Of a stretch of DNA of 64,000 bases, positions 1 to 10,315 are shown in pieces. The first letter of the stretch is position 1. The number at the start of each line of letters is the position of its first letter. Under the pieces are notes generated by a model. That model saw only the letters and a list, made by a program, of their open reading frames with translations. It did not search any database and was not told the DNA's origin. Both the position numbers and the translations under genes were made by a program. This DNA is from Streptomyces sp. MMG1533 (GTDB lineage Bacteria > Actinomycetota > Actinomycetes > Streptomycetales > Streptomycetaceae), in NCBI RefSeq assembly GCF_001279775.1, contig NZ_LGDG01000213.1, positions 1-64,000 on the forward strand, read 5' to 3'.

Positions 1-487
1 CGGCCTCACCCAGGCCGACGCGGCCAACCGGATGGCCGGCTTCGTGCTGCTCGCCGTGGCGATGCGCCCGATGGGCGGCTGGCTGTCGGACCGCATCGGT
101 CCGGTGCGAGTCCTGGCCGGCACGCTCGCCGTGGTGCTGACCGCGGCGTTCGTCCAGTCGGCGACCCCGTCGCTGGCACCGGTGGGCACGATCGCCTTCC
201 TGTCGATGGCTGCCGCGCTGGGCGCGGGCAGCGGTGCGGTGTTCGCCCTGGTGGCCCTGATGGCCCCGGCGAACAAGGTCGGCTCGGTCACCGGCATCGT
301 CGGCGCCGCCGGCGGCCTGGGCGGCTTCCTCCCGCCGCTCGTGATGGGCTCGCTGTACGGCGCGTACGGCTCGTACGCGATCGGCCTGGTGCTGTTGGCC
401 CTGGTGGCCGGCGCCGCCCTGGCCTTCACCGGCACCGGCGTACGGCACGCGCTCACCCGCCGCACGCCCGCCGCCCACTCCCACTGA
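1..487 (+). CDS. narK: NarK-type MFS nitrate/nitrite transporter, C-terminal part
   Basis: The reading frame is open from the left edge, so only the C-terminal half is present. It shows several hydrophobic helices and the MFS loop signature RPMGGWLSDRIG near the start of the visible part, followed by glycine-rich helices ending in a short basic tail. Glycine-rich transmembrane segments (GAGSGAVFALV, GAAGGLGGF) match the nitrate signature region of NarK/NNP transporters, and the narGHJI operon lies just downstream. Expected role: nitrate uptake or nitrite export across the cell membrane. The first Met in the window is internal, not a start. Confidence 0.82.
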   Translation, partial: GLTQADAANRMAGFVLLAVAMRPMGGWLSDRIGPVRVLAGTLAVVLTAAFVQSATPSLAPVGTIAFLSMAAALGAGSGAVFALVALMAPANKVGSVTGIVGAAGGLGGFLPPLVMGSLYGAYGSYAIGLVLLALVAGAALAFTGTGVRHALTRRTPAAHSH

Positions 488-506
488 CCGGATTCGGAGC
501 CCTGTG

Positions 507-983
507 ATGTGCGAGTACTGCGGTTGCCAGGCCCTGGAGACCATCGACGAACTGACCCAGGAGCATGAGGAGGTCGTCCGCCTGATCAGCCACCTCCGCC
601 CCGCCCACCAGGACGGTGACGTGGCCCGGATGGCGGAGGTCGCCCGGGAGATCGCGACCGTGCTCGGCCCGCACACCCGGGTCGAGGAGCACGGCCTGTT
701 CCCCGCCCTGGCCGGGGAGTTCCCCGAGCAGATCGCCGCCCTGGAGGCCGAGCACCGCCGGATCGAGGCGGTGCTCACCGAGGCCGCCGACGGCGTCACG
801 CCCGCGGATCCGGGCTGGCCGGAGCGGCTGATGGAGGCCATGGCGATGCTGCGCGACCACATCCTCAAGGAGCAGGACGGAGTCTTCCCGGCCGCGCTCG
901 CGAACCTGAGCACCGAGCAGTGGGAAGCAGTGGAGGCCGAGCGCCTGAAGGCGGGCGGCACTCTGTCCCGGCCCGGCGTCTGA
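507..983 (+). CDS. hemerythrin-domain protein
   Basis: A 158-residue HHE-type hemerythrin domain. The expected di-iron ligands are visible: His20 in QEHEE, HTRVEEH around residues 55-61, EHRRIE near 82 and HILKEQ near 117. The N-terminus CEYCGCQ is cysteine-rich, which is unusual and could bind a metal or respond to redox state. I chose ATG 507 because GGAG at 496-499 is 7 bases upstream; GTG at 504 is too close. It lies between narK and narG, so a role in sensing or storing O2 or NO around nitrate respiration is plausible but inferred. Confidence 0.85.
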   Translation: MCEYCGCQALETIDELTQEHEEVVRLISHLRPAHQDGDVARMAEVAREIATVLGPHTRVEEHGLFPALAGEFPEQIAALEAEHRRIEAVLTEAADGVTPADPGWPERLMEAMAMLRDHILKEQDGVFPAALANLSTEQWEAVEAERLKAGGTLSRPGV

Positions 984-1058
984 GGGTGGCATCCGTGTAG
1001 GTGCGGATCGTCGCGGCGCGCTTGCCGCCCCGCCCGGCCCGGCATCACCCCACGTCCA

Positions 1059-1099
1059 TGCCCCGTACCCCCGCTCGTCCCGAGCGCGGGTACGGGGCA
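1059..1099 (+). terminator. long hairpin between hemerythrin gene and nar promoter
   Basis: Arms at 1059-1077 and 1081-1099 pair over 19 bases with one mismatch and a 3-base loop (tcc). No T-run follows, as is usual for Streptomyces terminators. It lies 75 bases after the hemerythrin stop, so it probably ends the narK-hemerythrin transcript. Confidence 0.6.
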
Positions 1100-1195
1100 G
1101 TCCAGGCGCAGCCGCGGTTTCGCGGGGCCCGGGCGACCGCTCCCGCGCCAGGCTGCGTCCAACGGGAGGGACCCGCACTGTTCCTGGTGTGGCTG

Positions 1196-1242
1196 TTGAC
1201 CCTCCGGGGGACCGCGGCCGTAGAGTCGGGTCCGGCCGGACC
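1196..1242 (+). promoter_or_regulatory. candidate narGHJI promoter with 14-bp palindrome
   Basis: A -35-like TTGACC at 1196-1201 and a -10-like TAGAGT at 1221-1226 are separated by 19 bases, a little long. Directly after the -10 lies the perfect palindrome GGTCCGGCCGGACC (1229-1242), where a repressor or activator of the operon could bind. It has some resemblance to DevR/OsdR-type boxes (GGGAC-n-GTCCC), but that match is partial. narG starts 46 bases further on. Confidence 0.45.
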
Positions 1243-1288
1243 GATCACGACACGCACGGGCTTGCGTGCCCGGGAGCGGAGTGCCGCG

Positions 1289-4200
1289 GTGAGCACGGAG
1301 ACCAGCCCGGAGCGGGCACAGGCGGGTATGGACGGTGATCTGGCGGAGGCGCTGGTGCGCAGCCGCCGCTTCTTCACCAAGGCGGAGGTCTCCGACGACC
1401 TCCGCACCCTGCACAAGGCCGGCGGCCGGCAGGCGGACGACTTCTACCGGGACCGCTGGTCGCACGACAAGGTGGTGCGCTCCACCCACGGCGTGAACTG
1501 CACCGGCTCCTGCTCGTGGAAGGTGTACGTCAAGGACGGCATCATCACCTGGGAGGCGCAGCAGACCGACTACCCCTCGGTGGGTCCGGACCGTCCCGAG
1601 TACGAGCCGCGCGGCTGCCCGCGCGGGGCGGCGTTCTCCTGGTACACCTACTCGCCGACCCGGGTGCGCTACCCGTATGTGCGTGGCGTGCTGCTGCAGA
1701 TGTACCGCGAGGCCAAGGCGCGGCTCGGGGATCCGGTGGCGGCCTGGGCGGACATCGTCTCCGACCCGGAGCGCGCCCGCCGCTACAAGCGGGCGCGCGG
1801 CAAGGGCGGCCTGGTGCGGGCGAGTTGGGACGAGGCGGTGGAGATGGTGGCCGCCGCGCACGTGCACACGATCAAGGAGTACGGCCCCGACCGGCTGGCC
1901 GGGTTCTCGCCGATCCCGGCGATGTCGATGGTCTCGCACGCGGCCGGAGCCCGTTTCTACTCGCTGCTCGGCGGGGCGATGCTGTCGTTCTACGACTGGT
2001 ACGCCGACCTGCCGGTGGCTTCGCCGCAGGTGTTCGGCGACCAGACCGACGTGCCGGAGTCGGGGGACTGGTGGGACGCCGGCTATCTGATCATGTGGGG
2101 CTCCAACCTGCCGGTGACCCGCACCCCGGATGCGCACTGGATGGCCGAGGCCCGCTACCGCGGCCAGAAGGTCGTCGCGGTCTCCCCGGACTACGCGGAC
2201 AACGTGAAGTTCGCCGACGAGTGGCTGCCCGCCCAGCCGGGCACCGACGGCGCACTGGCGATGGCCATGGGGCATGTGATCCTCAAGGAGTTCTTCGTCG
2301 ACCGGGAGACGGAGTACTTCAGGTCGTACGTGAAGCGGTACACCGATCTGCCCTTCCTGGTCACCCTCGACGAGAGCGAGGGCGGCGAGCCGGACACGTA
2401 CACGCCGGGCAAGTTCCTGACCGCCGCCGACCTCGGCGGCGAGCCCGCCGCGACCGAGCACGCCGAGTTCAGGACCGTCCTGCTGGACGCGACGACCGGG
2501 CAGCCGGTGGTGCCCAACGGAACACTCGGCGACCGCTTCGGCGAATCCGGGGCCGGAAAGTGGAACCTGGACCTCGGCGACACGGACCCGCTGCTGACCG
2601 CCGAGGGAGGCGCCGAGGCCCCGGTCGCGGTCGAGCTGCCTCGCTTCGACGCACCGGACGGCAGCGCGGGCCGGCTGCGGCGCGGAGTGCCGGTGCGCCG
2701 GGTGGCCGGGCGGCTGGTGACCACCGTGTACGACCTGCTGCTGGCCCAGTACGGGGTGGCCCGCGACGGCCTGCCCGGCCGGTGGCCCACCTCGTACGAC
2801 GACGCGGACCAGCCCTGCACCCCCGCCTGGCAGGCCGCGATCACCGGAGTGGACGCCGGTCGGGCGGCTCGCATCGCGCGGGAGTTCGCCGCCAACGCCG
2901 AGGAGTCCGGCGGCCGTTCGATGATCATCATGGGGGCGGGCACCAACCACTGGTTCCACTCCGACACCATCTACCGGGCCTTCCTGACCCTGACCACGCT
3001 CACCGGCTGCCAGGGCGTCAACGGCGGGGGCTGGGCGCACTACGTCGGCCAGGAGAAGGTCCGGCCCATCACCGGCTACTCGGCGATCGCGACCGCCGCC
3101 GACTGGAACCGGCCGGCCCGGCTGATGATCCAGACCGCCTACTGGTACCTGCACAGCGACCAGTTCCGCTATGACCCGTTCTCGGCCGACACCCTCGCCG
3201 CGCCGGGGCAGGGAAGCCCGTTCGCCGGGAAGACCACCGCCGATGTGATCGCCCAGTCGGCGCGGATGGGCTGGATGCCCTCGTACCCGACCTTCGACCG
3301 CAACCCGCTGAACCTGGCCGACGAGGCCGACGCCGCGGGCCGCCCCGTCGCCGACCATGTCGTGGACGAACTCAAGGCCGGGCGGCTGCGGTTCGCCGGG
3401 GAGGACCCGGACGCACCGGAGAACTTCCCGCGGGTGCTGACCGTGTGGCGGGCCAATCTGCTCGGCTCCTCGGCCAAGGGCAACGAGTACTTCCTCAAGC
3501 ACCTGCTCGGTACCGACTCCTCCGTCCGCGCCACCGAGGCGCCGCCGGAGGCACGGCCCAAGGACGTGGTGTGGCGGGACGAGGCACCGGCCGGCAAGCT
3601 CGACCTGCTGCTGACCCTGGACTTCCGCATGACCAGCACGACCGTCTTCTCCGACGTCGTGCTGCCGGCCGCGACCTGGTACGAGAAGCACGACCTGTCC
3701 AGCACCGACATGCACCCCTTCGTGCACGCCTTCAACCCGGCGATCTCCCCGCCCTGGCAGACCCGCACCGACTGGGACGCCTTTCACACCCTCGCCAAGG
3801 AGTTCAGCCGCCAGGCCGCCGCGCATCTCGGTGTCCGCAAGGACGTGGTCGCCGCGCCGCTGCTGCACGACACGCCGGACGAGATGGCCAACCCGCGAGG
3901 GAAGGTGCAGGACTGGAAGGCGGGCGAGTGCGACCCGGTGCCCGGCCGCACCATGCCGAAACTCGTCACCGTCGAGCGCGACTTCGGGGCGGTGGCGGAG
4001 AAGATGGCCGCGCTCGGCCCGCTGCTCGACACCCTCGGTGCCACCACCAAGGGCATCACCTTCAAGGTCGACCGCGAGCTGGAGTACCTGCGGCACAAGA
4101 ACGGCACGGTGCGCGGCGGAGCGGCCGACGGACGGCCCTCGATCGCACGCGACGTACACGCCTGCGAGGCGATCCTCGCCCTGTCCGGCACCACCAACGG

Positions 4201-5014
4201 GCACCTCGCCACCCAGGGATTCCACACCCTGGAGGCCCGCACCGGCACGCAACTGGCAGACCTGGCCGCCGAGCACGAGGGCAAGCAGATCACCTTCGCC
4301 GACACCCAGGCCGCCCCCGTGCCGGTCATCACCTCACCCGAGTGGTCCGGCTCGGAGACCGGCGGCCGCCGCTACTCCCCGTTCACCGTCAACGTCGAGC
4401 GCCTCAAGCCCTGGCACACCCTCACCGGCCGCCAGCACTTCTACCTCGACCACGACTGGATCACCGCACTCGGCGAGCAACTCCCCATCTACCGGCCACC
4501 GTTGAACATGCACGCCCTGTTCGACGAGCCCCGCATCGGCGAGAGTGGCGAACTCGGCGTGACGGTCCGCTACCTGACCCCGCACAACAAGTGGTCCATC
4601 CACTCCGAGTACCAGGACAACCTGTTCATGCTCTCCCTCTCCCGGGGCGGCCCGACGATCTGGATGAGCACCCAGGACGCGGCGAAGATCGACGTGCACG
4701 ACAACGACTGGATCGAGGCCGTCAACCGCAACGGCGTGGTCGCCGCCCGCGCGGTCGTCTCGCACCGCATGCCCGAGGGCACCGTCTACATGCACCACGC
4801 CCAGGACCGGCTCATCGACGTGCCCCGCACCGAGACCACCGGTCGGCGCGGCGGCATCCACAACTCCCTGACCCGCCTGCTGATCAAACCCAGCCACCTC
4901 ATCGGCGGCTACGCCCAGCTGTCGTACGCCTTCAACTACCTCGGCCCCACCGGCAACCAGCGCGACGAAGTCACGGTCGTCCGCCGTCGTTCCTCGCAGG
5001 ACGTGGAGTACTGA
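1289..5014 (+). CDS. narG: respiratory nitrate reductase alpha subunit
   Basis: Catalytic molybdopterin subunit of membrane nitrate reductase, reducing nitrate to nitrite on the cytoplasmic face. The protein is 1241 residues, the usual NarG length. The FS0 cluster ligands are seen as His67-x3-Cys71-x3-Cys75 and Cys110; the Mo-ligand Asp is about residue 236 in FYDWYADLP. I chose GTG 1289, with GGAG at 1278-1281 seven bases upstream; the frame stays open further upstream but that part carries no NarG-like sequence and covers the promoter and hairpin. ATG at residue 14 is an alternative. There is no Tat signal, as expected for a cytoplasmic subunit. The next gene begins one base after the stop. 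Confidence 0.97.
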   Translation: MSTETSPERAQAGMDGDLAEALVRSRRFFTKAEVSDDLRTLHKAGGRQADDFYRDRWSHDKVVRSTHGVNCTGSCSWKVYVKDGIITWEAQQTDYPSVGPDRPEYEPRGCPRGAAFSWYTYSPTRVRYPYVRGVLLQMYREAKARLGDPVAAWADIVSDPERARRYKRARGKGGLVRASWDEAVEMVAAAHVHTIKEYGPDRLAGFSPIPAMSMVSHAAGARFYSLLGGAMLSFYDWYADLPVASPQVFGDQTDVPESGDWWDAGYLIMWGSNLPVTRTPDAHWMAEARYRGQKVVAVSPDYADNVKFADEWLPAQPGTDGALAMAMGHVILKEFFVDRETEYFRSYVKRYTDLPFLVTLDESEGGEPDTYTPGKFLTAADLGGEPAATEHAEFRTVLLDATTGQPVVPNGTLGDRFGESGAGKWNLDLGDTDPLLTAEGGAEAPVAVELPRFDAPDGSAGRLRRGVPVRRVAGRLVTTVYDLLLAQYGVARDGLPGRWPTSYDDADQPCTPAWQAAITGVDAGRAARIAREFAANAEESGGRSMIIMGAGTNHWFHSDTIYRAFLTLTTLTGCQGVNGGGWAHYVGQEKVRPITGYSAIATAADWNRPARLMIQTAYWYLHSDQFRYDPFSADTLAAPGQGSPFAGKTTADVIAQSARMGWMPSYPTFDRNPLNLADEADAAGRPVADHVVDELKAGRLRFAGEDPDAPENFPRVLTVWRANLLGSSAKGNEYFLKHLLGTDSSVRATEAPPEARPKDVVWRDEAPAGKLDLLLTLDFRMTSTTVFSDVVLPAATWYEKHDLSSTDMHPFVHAFNPAISPPWQTRTDWDAFHTLAKEFSRQAAAHLGVRKDVVAAPLLHDTPDEMANPRGKVQDWKAGECDPVPGRTMPKLVTVERDFGAVAEKMAALGPLLDTLGATTKGITFKVDRELEYLRHKNGTVRGGAADGRPSIARDVHACEAILALSGTTNGHLATQGFHTLEARTGTQLADLAAEHEGKQITFADTQAAPVPVITSPEWSGSETGGRRYSPFTVNVERLKPWHTLTGRQHFYLDHDWITALGEQLPIYRPPLNMHALFDEPRIGESGELGVTVRYLTPHNKWSIHSEYQDNLFMLSLSRGGPTIWMSTQDAAKIDVHDNDWIEAVNRNGVVAARAVVSHRMPEGTVYMHHAQDRLIDVPRTETTGRRGGIHNSLTRLLIKPSHLIGGYAQLSYAFNYLGPTGNQRDEVTVVRRRSSQDVEY

Positions 5015-5015
5015 C

Positions 5016-6712
<1,697 letters not shown>

Positions 6713-6716
<4 letters not shown>

Positions 6717-7375
6717 AAAGGAAGACCACGCGCACCGCCCGCGCCGAGCTTTGGCGGCCCTTCGCCTGGCAGGCCCAGTCCCTGCTGCTCGCCTACCCCG
6801 ACGATCAGCTCCCGTCCCGCCGTGCCCTGGCCGCCCGGGCCGCCGACGCACTTCCCGGCCCGGTCGCCCGGCCCCTGCTCCGCTTCACCGCACACGCCGA
6901 GCAGACCGCCCCCGCCGACCTGGCCGCCGCCTACGTGGCCACCTTCGACCACCGCAAGCGCTGCTGCCCCTACCTGACCTACTACGGCCACGGCGACACT
7001 CGAAAGCGGGGTATCGCCCTGCTGAGTCTGAAACAGACCTACGCCGCGGCCGGATGGCGTCTCGCCGACGACGAACTGCCCGACCACCTCGCCGTCGTCC
7101 TCGAATTCGCCGCCGCCGACCCCGCCGCAGGGGCGCGCCTGCTCACCGAGCACCGCGCCGGCCTGGAACTCCTGCGCCTGGCCCTGAACGACGACGGCTC
7201 GCCCTGGGCGCACGTCCTGGACTCCGTCTCCGCCACCCTGCCCGCACTGGCCGGCGACGACCGCGAAGCCGTCATGCGCCTCGCCGCCCAGGGCCCGCCC
7301 GAGGAACAGGTCGGCCTGGACCCCTACGCGTCCCCCGTGTTCCTGCCCGACCCCGTCGTAGGAGGCCCTCGATGA
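6713..7375 (+). CDS. narJ: nitrate reductase assembly chaperone
   Basis: A 220-residue all-helical TorD/NarJ-type chaperone needed for cofactor insertion into NarG before it docks on NarI; it is not part of the final enzyme. The family stretch YLTYYGHGDTRKRG is visible around residue 86. The start ATGA overlaps the narH stop, and the end overlaps narI in the same way. Confidence 0.95.
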
Positions 7376-8142
7376 CCGCACCCGCGCGGCCCGTCACCCT
7401 GGCGGCCGAGACCGGCACCGGCGGCACCCTGCTGTGGGTCGCCCTGCCCTACGTCGTCCTCGCGGTGTTCGTCCTCGGCCACATCTGGCGCTACCGTTAC
7501 GACAAGTTCGGCTGGACCACCCGCTCCTCCCAGCTGTACGAAAGCCGGCTGCTGCGCATCGGCAGCCCGCTGTTCCACTTCGGCATCCTCGTCGTCCTGA
7601 TCGGCCACATCGGTGGCCTGGTCATCCCCAAGAGCTGGACCGAGGCGGTCGGGATCAGCGAGGACACCTATCACGTCGGCGCAGTCGTGCTCGGCACCAT
7701 CGCCGGCGTCGCCACGATCGGCGGGCTGGCCATCCTGATCTACCGGCGCCGCACCATCGGCCCGGTGTTCTCCGCCACCACCCGCAACGACAAGGCGATG
7801 TACGTCTCCCTGACGGTGACCATCGTGCTCGGCCTGTCCGCCACCGTGGCCGCGAACATCGTCGGCGGCGGATACGACTACCGCGAGACCATCTCCCCCT
7901 GGTTCCGCTCCATCTTCTATCTTCAGCCCGACCCCGCCCTGATGACCGAAGCCCCGGTGCTGTTCCAGCTCCACGCGATCAGCGCCCTGCTGCTGTTCGC
8001 GGCCTGGCCCTTCACCCGGCTCGTCCACATGCTCACCGCACCGCTGGGCTACTTGACCCGCCCCTACATCGTCTACCGCAGCCGCGACACCCGACTCGGC
8101 GCCCGGGCTCCGCGCCGGGGCTGGGAACGCACGGGGTCATGA
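7372..8142 (+). CDS. narI: nitrate reductase gamma subunit (cytochrome b)
   Basis: Membrane anchor that oxidises quinol and carries two b hemes. The 256-residue protein has five hydrophobic helices. Heme histidines keep the family spacing: two His ten residues apart in FHFGILVVLIGH, and two His eighteen apart in the last helix, from FQLH to LVH. The start ATG 7372 follows GGAGG at 7361-7365 and overlaps the narJ stop. It is the last gene of the operon; a strong hairpin follows at 8194. Confidence 0.95.
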   Translation: MTAPARPVTLAAETGTGGTLLWVALPYVVLAVFVLGHIWRYRYDKFGWTTRSSQLYESRLLRIGSPLFHFGILVVLIGHIGGLVIPKSWTEAVGISEDTYHVGAVVLGTIAGVATIGGLAILIYRRRTIGPVFSATTRNDKAMYVSLTVTIVLGLSATVAANIVGGGYDYRETISPWFRSIFYLQPDPALMTEAPVLFQLHAISALLLFAAWPFTRLVHMLTAPLGYLTRPYIVYRSRDTRLGARAPRRGWERTGS

Positions 8143-8193
8143 GCGTCCGGCTGCTGCCAGGGCGAGGCAGGGGGCGGCGGTGACCCGGTAGGC

Positions 8194-8231
8194 TTCCCGG
8201 CGTGCGCCTGTTCACAGGCGCACGCCGGGAA
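8194..8231 (+). terminator. perfect 17-bp hairpin after narI
   Basis: Arms 8194-8210 and 8215-8231 are perfectly complementary over 17 bases around the 4-base loop ttca. No T-run follows. It lies 51 bases after narI and 17 bases before the ribosome binding site of the DedA gene, so it could end the nar transcript, or act in the DedA leader. Confidence 0.65.
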
Positions 8232-8260
8232 TGCAGGGACGCGAATCGGAGGAACCGGCG

Positions 8261-8917
8261 TTGCACGTCCAGGAATGGCTCGACACGGTGCCCGCGGTCG
8301 CCGTCTACGCCCTCGTGGGAATCGTCATCGGTCTGGAGAGCCTGGGCATCCCGCTGCCCGGCGAGATCATCCTGGTGTCGGCCGCCCTGATGTCCTCGCA
8401 GCACGCGGGCATCGACCCCGTGATCCTCGGCGCGTGCGCCAGCGTCGGCGCGATCGTCGGCGACTCCATCGGCTACGCCATCGGCCGCAAGGGCGGGCGG
8501 CCGCTGCTGGCCTGGCTCGGCAAGAAGTTCCCCAAGCACTTCAGCGAGGGGCACATCGCCACGGCCGAGCGGTCCTTCGAGAAGTGGGGCATGTGGGCCG
8601 TGTTCTTCGGCCGCTTCGTCGCCCTGCTGCGGATCTTCGCCGGCCCGCTCGCGGGTGTGCTGCGGATGCCGTACTGGAAGTTCCTGATCGCCAACGTGCT
8701 CGGCGGGATCGTGTGGGCGGGCGGCACGACGGCCGTCATCTACTACGTCGGGATCGTCGCCGAGTCCTGGCTGAAGCGCTTCTCGTGGCTGGGGCTGGTG
8801 GCGGCGGTGCTGGTGGGTCTCACGTCGATGCTGGTGCTCAAGCGCAAGGCGAAGAACGCGACGGCTCAGAAGCAGGCGGCCGAACCCGAGCCGGAACCCG
8901 TCCCGGCCGCCGACTGA
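8261..8917 (+). CDS. DedA family membrane protein
   Basis: A 218-residue integral membrane protein of the DedA (VTT/SNARE-associated) family, linked to lipid flipping and membrane homeostasis. Family marks: ESLGIPLPGEIIL near the N-terminus and GRFVALLRIFAGPLAG in the middle, followed by two hydrophobic helices and a charged tail rich in Glu, Pro and Ala. I chose TTG 8261 because GGAGGA at 8248-8253 is seven bases upstream; an upstream ATG at 8231 lies inside the hairpin arm and has no ribosome binding site. Confidence 0.85.
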   Translation: MHVQEWLDTVPAVAVYALVGIVIGLESLGIPLPGEIILVSAALMSSQHAGIDPVILGACASVGAIVGDSIGYAIGRKGGRPLLAWLGKKFPKHFSEGHIATAERSFEKWGMWAVFFGRFVALLRIFAGPLAGVLRMPYWKFLIANVLGGIVWAGGTTAVIYYVGIVAESWLKRFSWLGLVAAVLVGLTSMLVLKRKAKNATAQKQAAEPEPEPVPAAD

Positions 8918-8920
8918 CCC

Positions 8921-9451
8921 TCAGTCCTCATGCACTTCACTGTGGGCCTTCGCCAGGTCCGCGTACAGCGTGCCGTTCAGCGTGACCCCCTGACGCTCCT
9001 CTTGAGTCAACTCCCGCTTGACCTTCGCCGGGACGCCCGCGACGAGTGAGCCGGGGGGCACCTGCATCCCCTGCGGCACCAGCGCCTGCGCGGCCACCAA
9101 CGAGCCCGCCCCGATCACCGCGCCGTTGAGCACCGTCGCGCCCATGCCGACCAGACAGTCGTCCCCGACCGTCGCCCCGTGCACCACGGCGTTGTGACCC
9201 ACGGACACCCGCTCGCCGATCGTGACCGGGAAGCCGGGATCGGCGTGCAGCGTGCAGTTGTCCTGGATGTTGCTCTGCGCGCCCACGGAGATCCGCTCGA
9301 CGTCGCCGCGCAGCACCGCGCCGTACCAGACACTCGCCCCGGCCTCCAGGGTCACGTCCCCGATCACCGAGGCCGTGGGCGCCACGAACGCCTCCTCGTT
9401 CACCTTCGGTTCCCTGCCGCCGATGCCCGTGATCAACGCCTTGTGCGTCAT
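8921..9451 (-). CDS. gamma carbonic anhydrase-like hexapeptide protein
   Basis: A 176-residue left-handed beta-helix protein (YrdA/PaaY/CaiE branch of gamma carbonic anhydrases). Repeating hexapeptides such as IGDVTL and VGDDCL run through residues 20-130, and His residues in CTLHAD, VGHNAVVHG fit the trimer zinc site. The start ATG at 9451 follows a strong GAGGAGGAG-type site. Enzymatic carbonic anhydrase activity is not certain for this branch. Confidence 0.85.
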   Translation of the reverse strand: MTHKALITGIGGREPKVNEEAFVAPTASVIGDVTLEAGASVWYGAVLRGDVERISVGAQSNIQDNCTLHADPGFPVTIGERVSVGHNAVVHGATVGDDCLVGMGATVLNGAVIGAGSLVAAQALVPQGMQVPPGSLVAGVPAKVKRELTQEERQGVTLNGTLYADLAKAHSEVHED

Positions 9452-9558
9452 CGCCCTCTCCTCCTCGTCGGTACAGCGGCACCGTACGCCACCTGGTGGG
9501 GCGAAGATCACAGCCCCTCGCTCTCATGGGGTCCCGTCACGCTGAGTACGGTGAGCGG

Positions 9559-10314
9559 GTGCCCAAGCGCAAGAACACGTTCTCATCATGGCCGCGCGGC
9601 CTCGCGCAGCGGGCCGTGCACGCGGGCTGGGCCTGGGTGCAGCGCACCGGCTCCGTCACCGCCGCCCACCCGGGACGGTTCCGCTTCGGCGCGCTCGGCA
9701 CGGGTACCCGGCTGGCCTTCCCGCTCGGCACGGTCTTCGGCGAACCCTGGATCCACCTCGGGGCGCACTGCATCGTCGGCGAACAGGTCACGCTGACCGC
9801 CGGTCTGATGCCCGACCTGGACCTCGGCCCGGACCCGATCCTGCGCATAGGGGACGGAGTCGTCCTCGGCCGCGGCAGCCACGTCATCGCCGACACGACG
9901 GTCACCATCGGCAGCGACTGCTACTTCGGGCCGTACGTGTACGTGACGTCCACGAACCACTCGTACGACGACCCGCACGAGCCCATCGGCAAGCAGTGGC
10001 CCCGCATGGAGCCGGTGGAGATCGGGCCGGGGTGCTGGATCGGCACCGGGGCGGTGATCCTGCCCGGCGCGCGGATCGGGCGGAACGTGGTCGTCGCCGC
10101 CGGGGCCGTGGTCCGCGGCGCGGTGCCCGACCATGCCGTCGTGGCGGGGGCGCCCGCCCGGGTCGTACGGCGCTGGACTCCCGACGACGGCTGGCAGCCG
10201 CCGCTGCGGACCCCGGCGCCGGTACCGATCCCCGACGGGGTCACTCCGGAGCAGCTGCGCAGGCTGGCGGACCTGGACGAGGAGACGGCGGCGAAGCTCG
10301 CCGGGCTGGACTGA
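9559..10314 (+). CDS. hexapeptide-repeat acyltransferase
   Basis: A 251-residue protein with left-handed beta-helix repeats from about residue 90 to 200 (LRIGDGVVLG, VTIGSDCYFG, IGRNVVVAAGAVV). The stretch STNHSYDDPHEPI resembles the catalytic-His loop of maltose/galactoside O-acetyltransferases, so it probably moves an acetyl or acyl group onto a sugar or small hydroxyl compound. Substrate unknown. Start GTG 9559 is a judgement call; an in-frame ATG at 9526 would add 11 residues. It is divergent from the neighbouring beta-helix gene and ends one base before the convergent exporter. Confidence 0.75.
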   Translation: MPKRKNTFSSWPRGLAQRAVHAGWAWVQRTGSVTAAHPGRFRFGALGTGTRLAFPLGTVFGEPWIHLGAHCIVGEQVTLTAGLMPDLDLGPDPILRIGDGVVLGRGSHVIADTTVTIGSDCYFGPYVYVTSTNHSYDDPHEPIGKQWPRMEPVEIGPGCWIGTGAVILPGARIGRNVVVAAGAVVRGAVPDHAVVAGAPARVVRRWTPDDGWQPPLRTPAPVPIPDGVTPEQLRRLADLDEETAAKLAGLD

Positions 10315-10315
10315 C

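Noticed and set aside
1001..1288. N-terminal extension of NarG
   Set aside because: It covers a hairpin and promoter-like elements, contains no NarG-like sequence, and a good ribosome binding site precedes GTG 1289.
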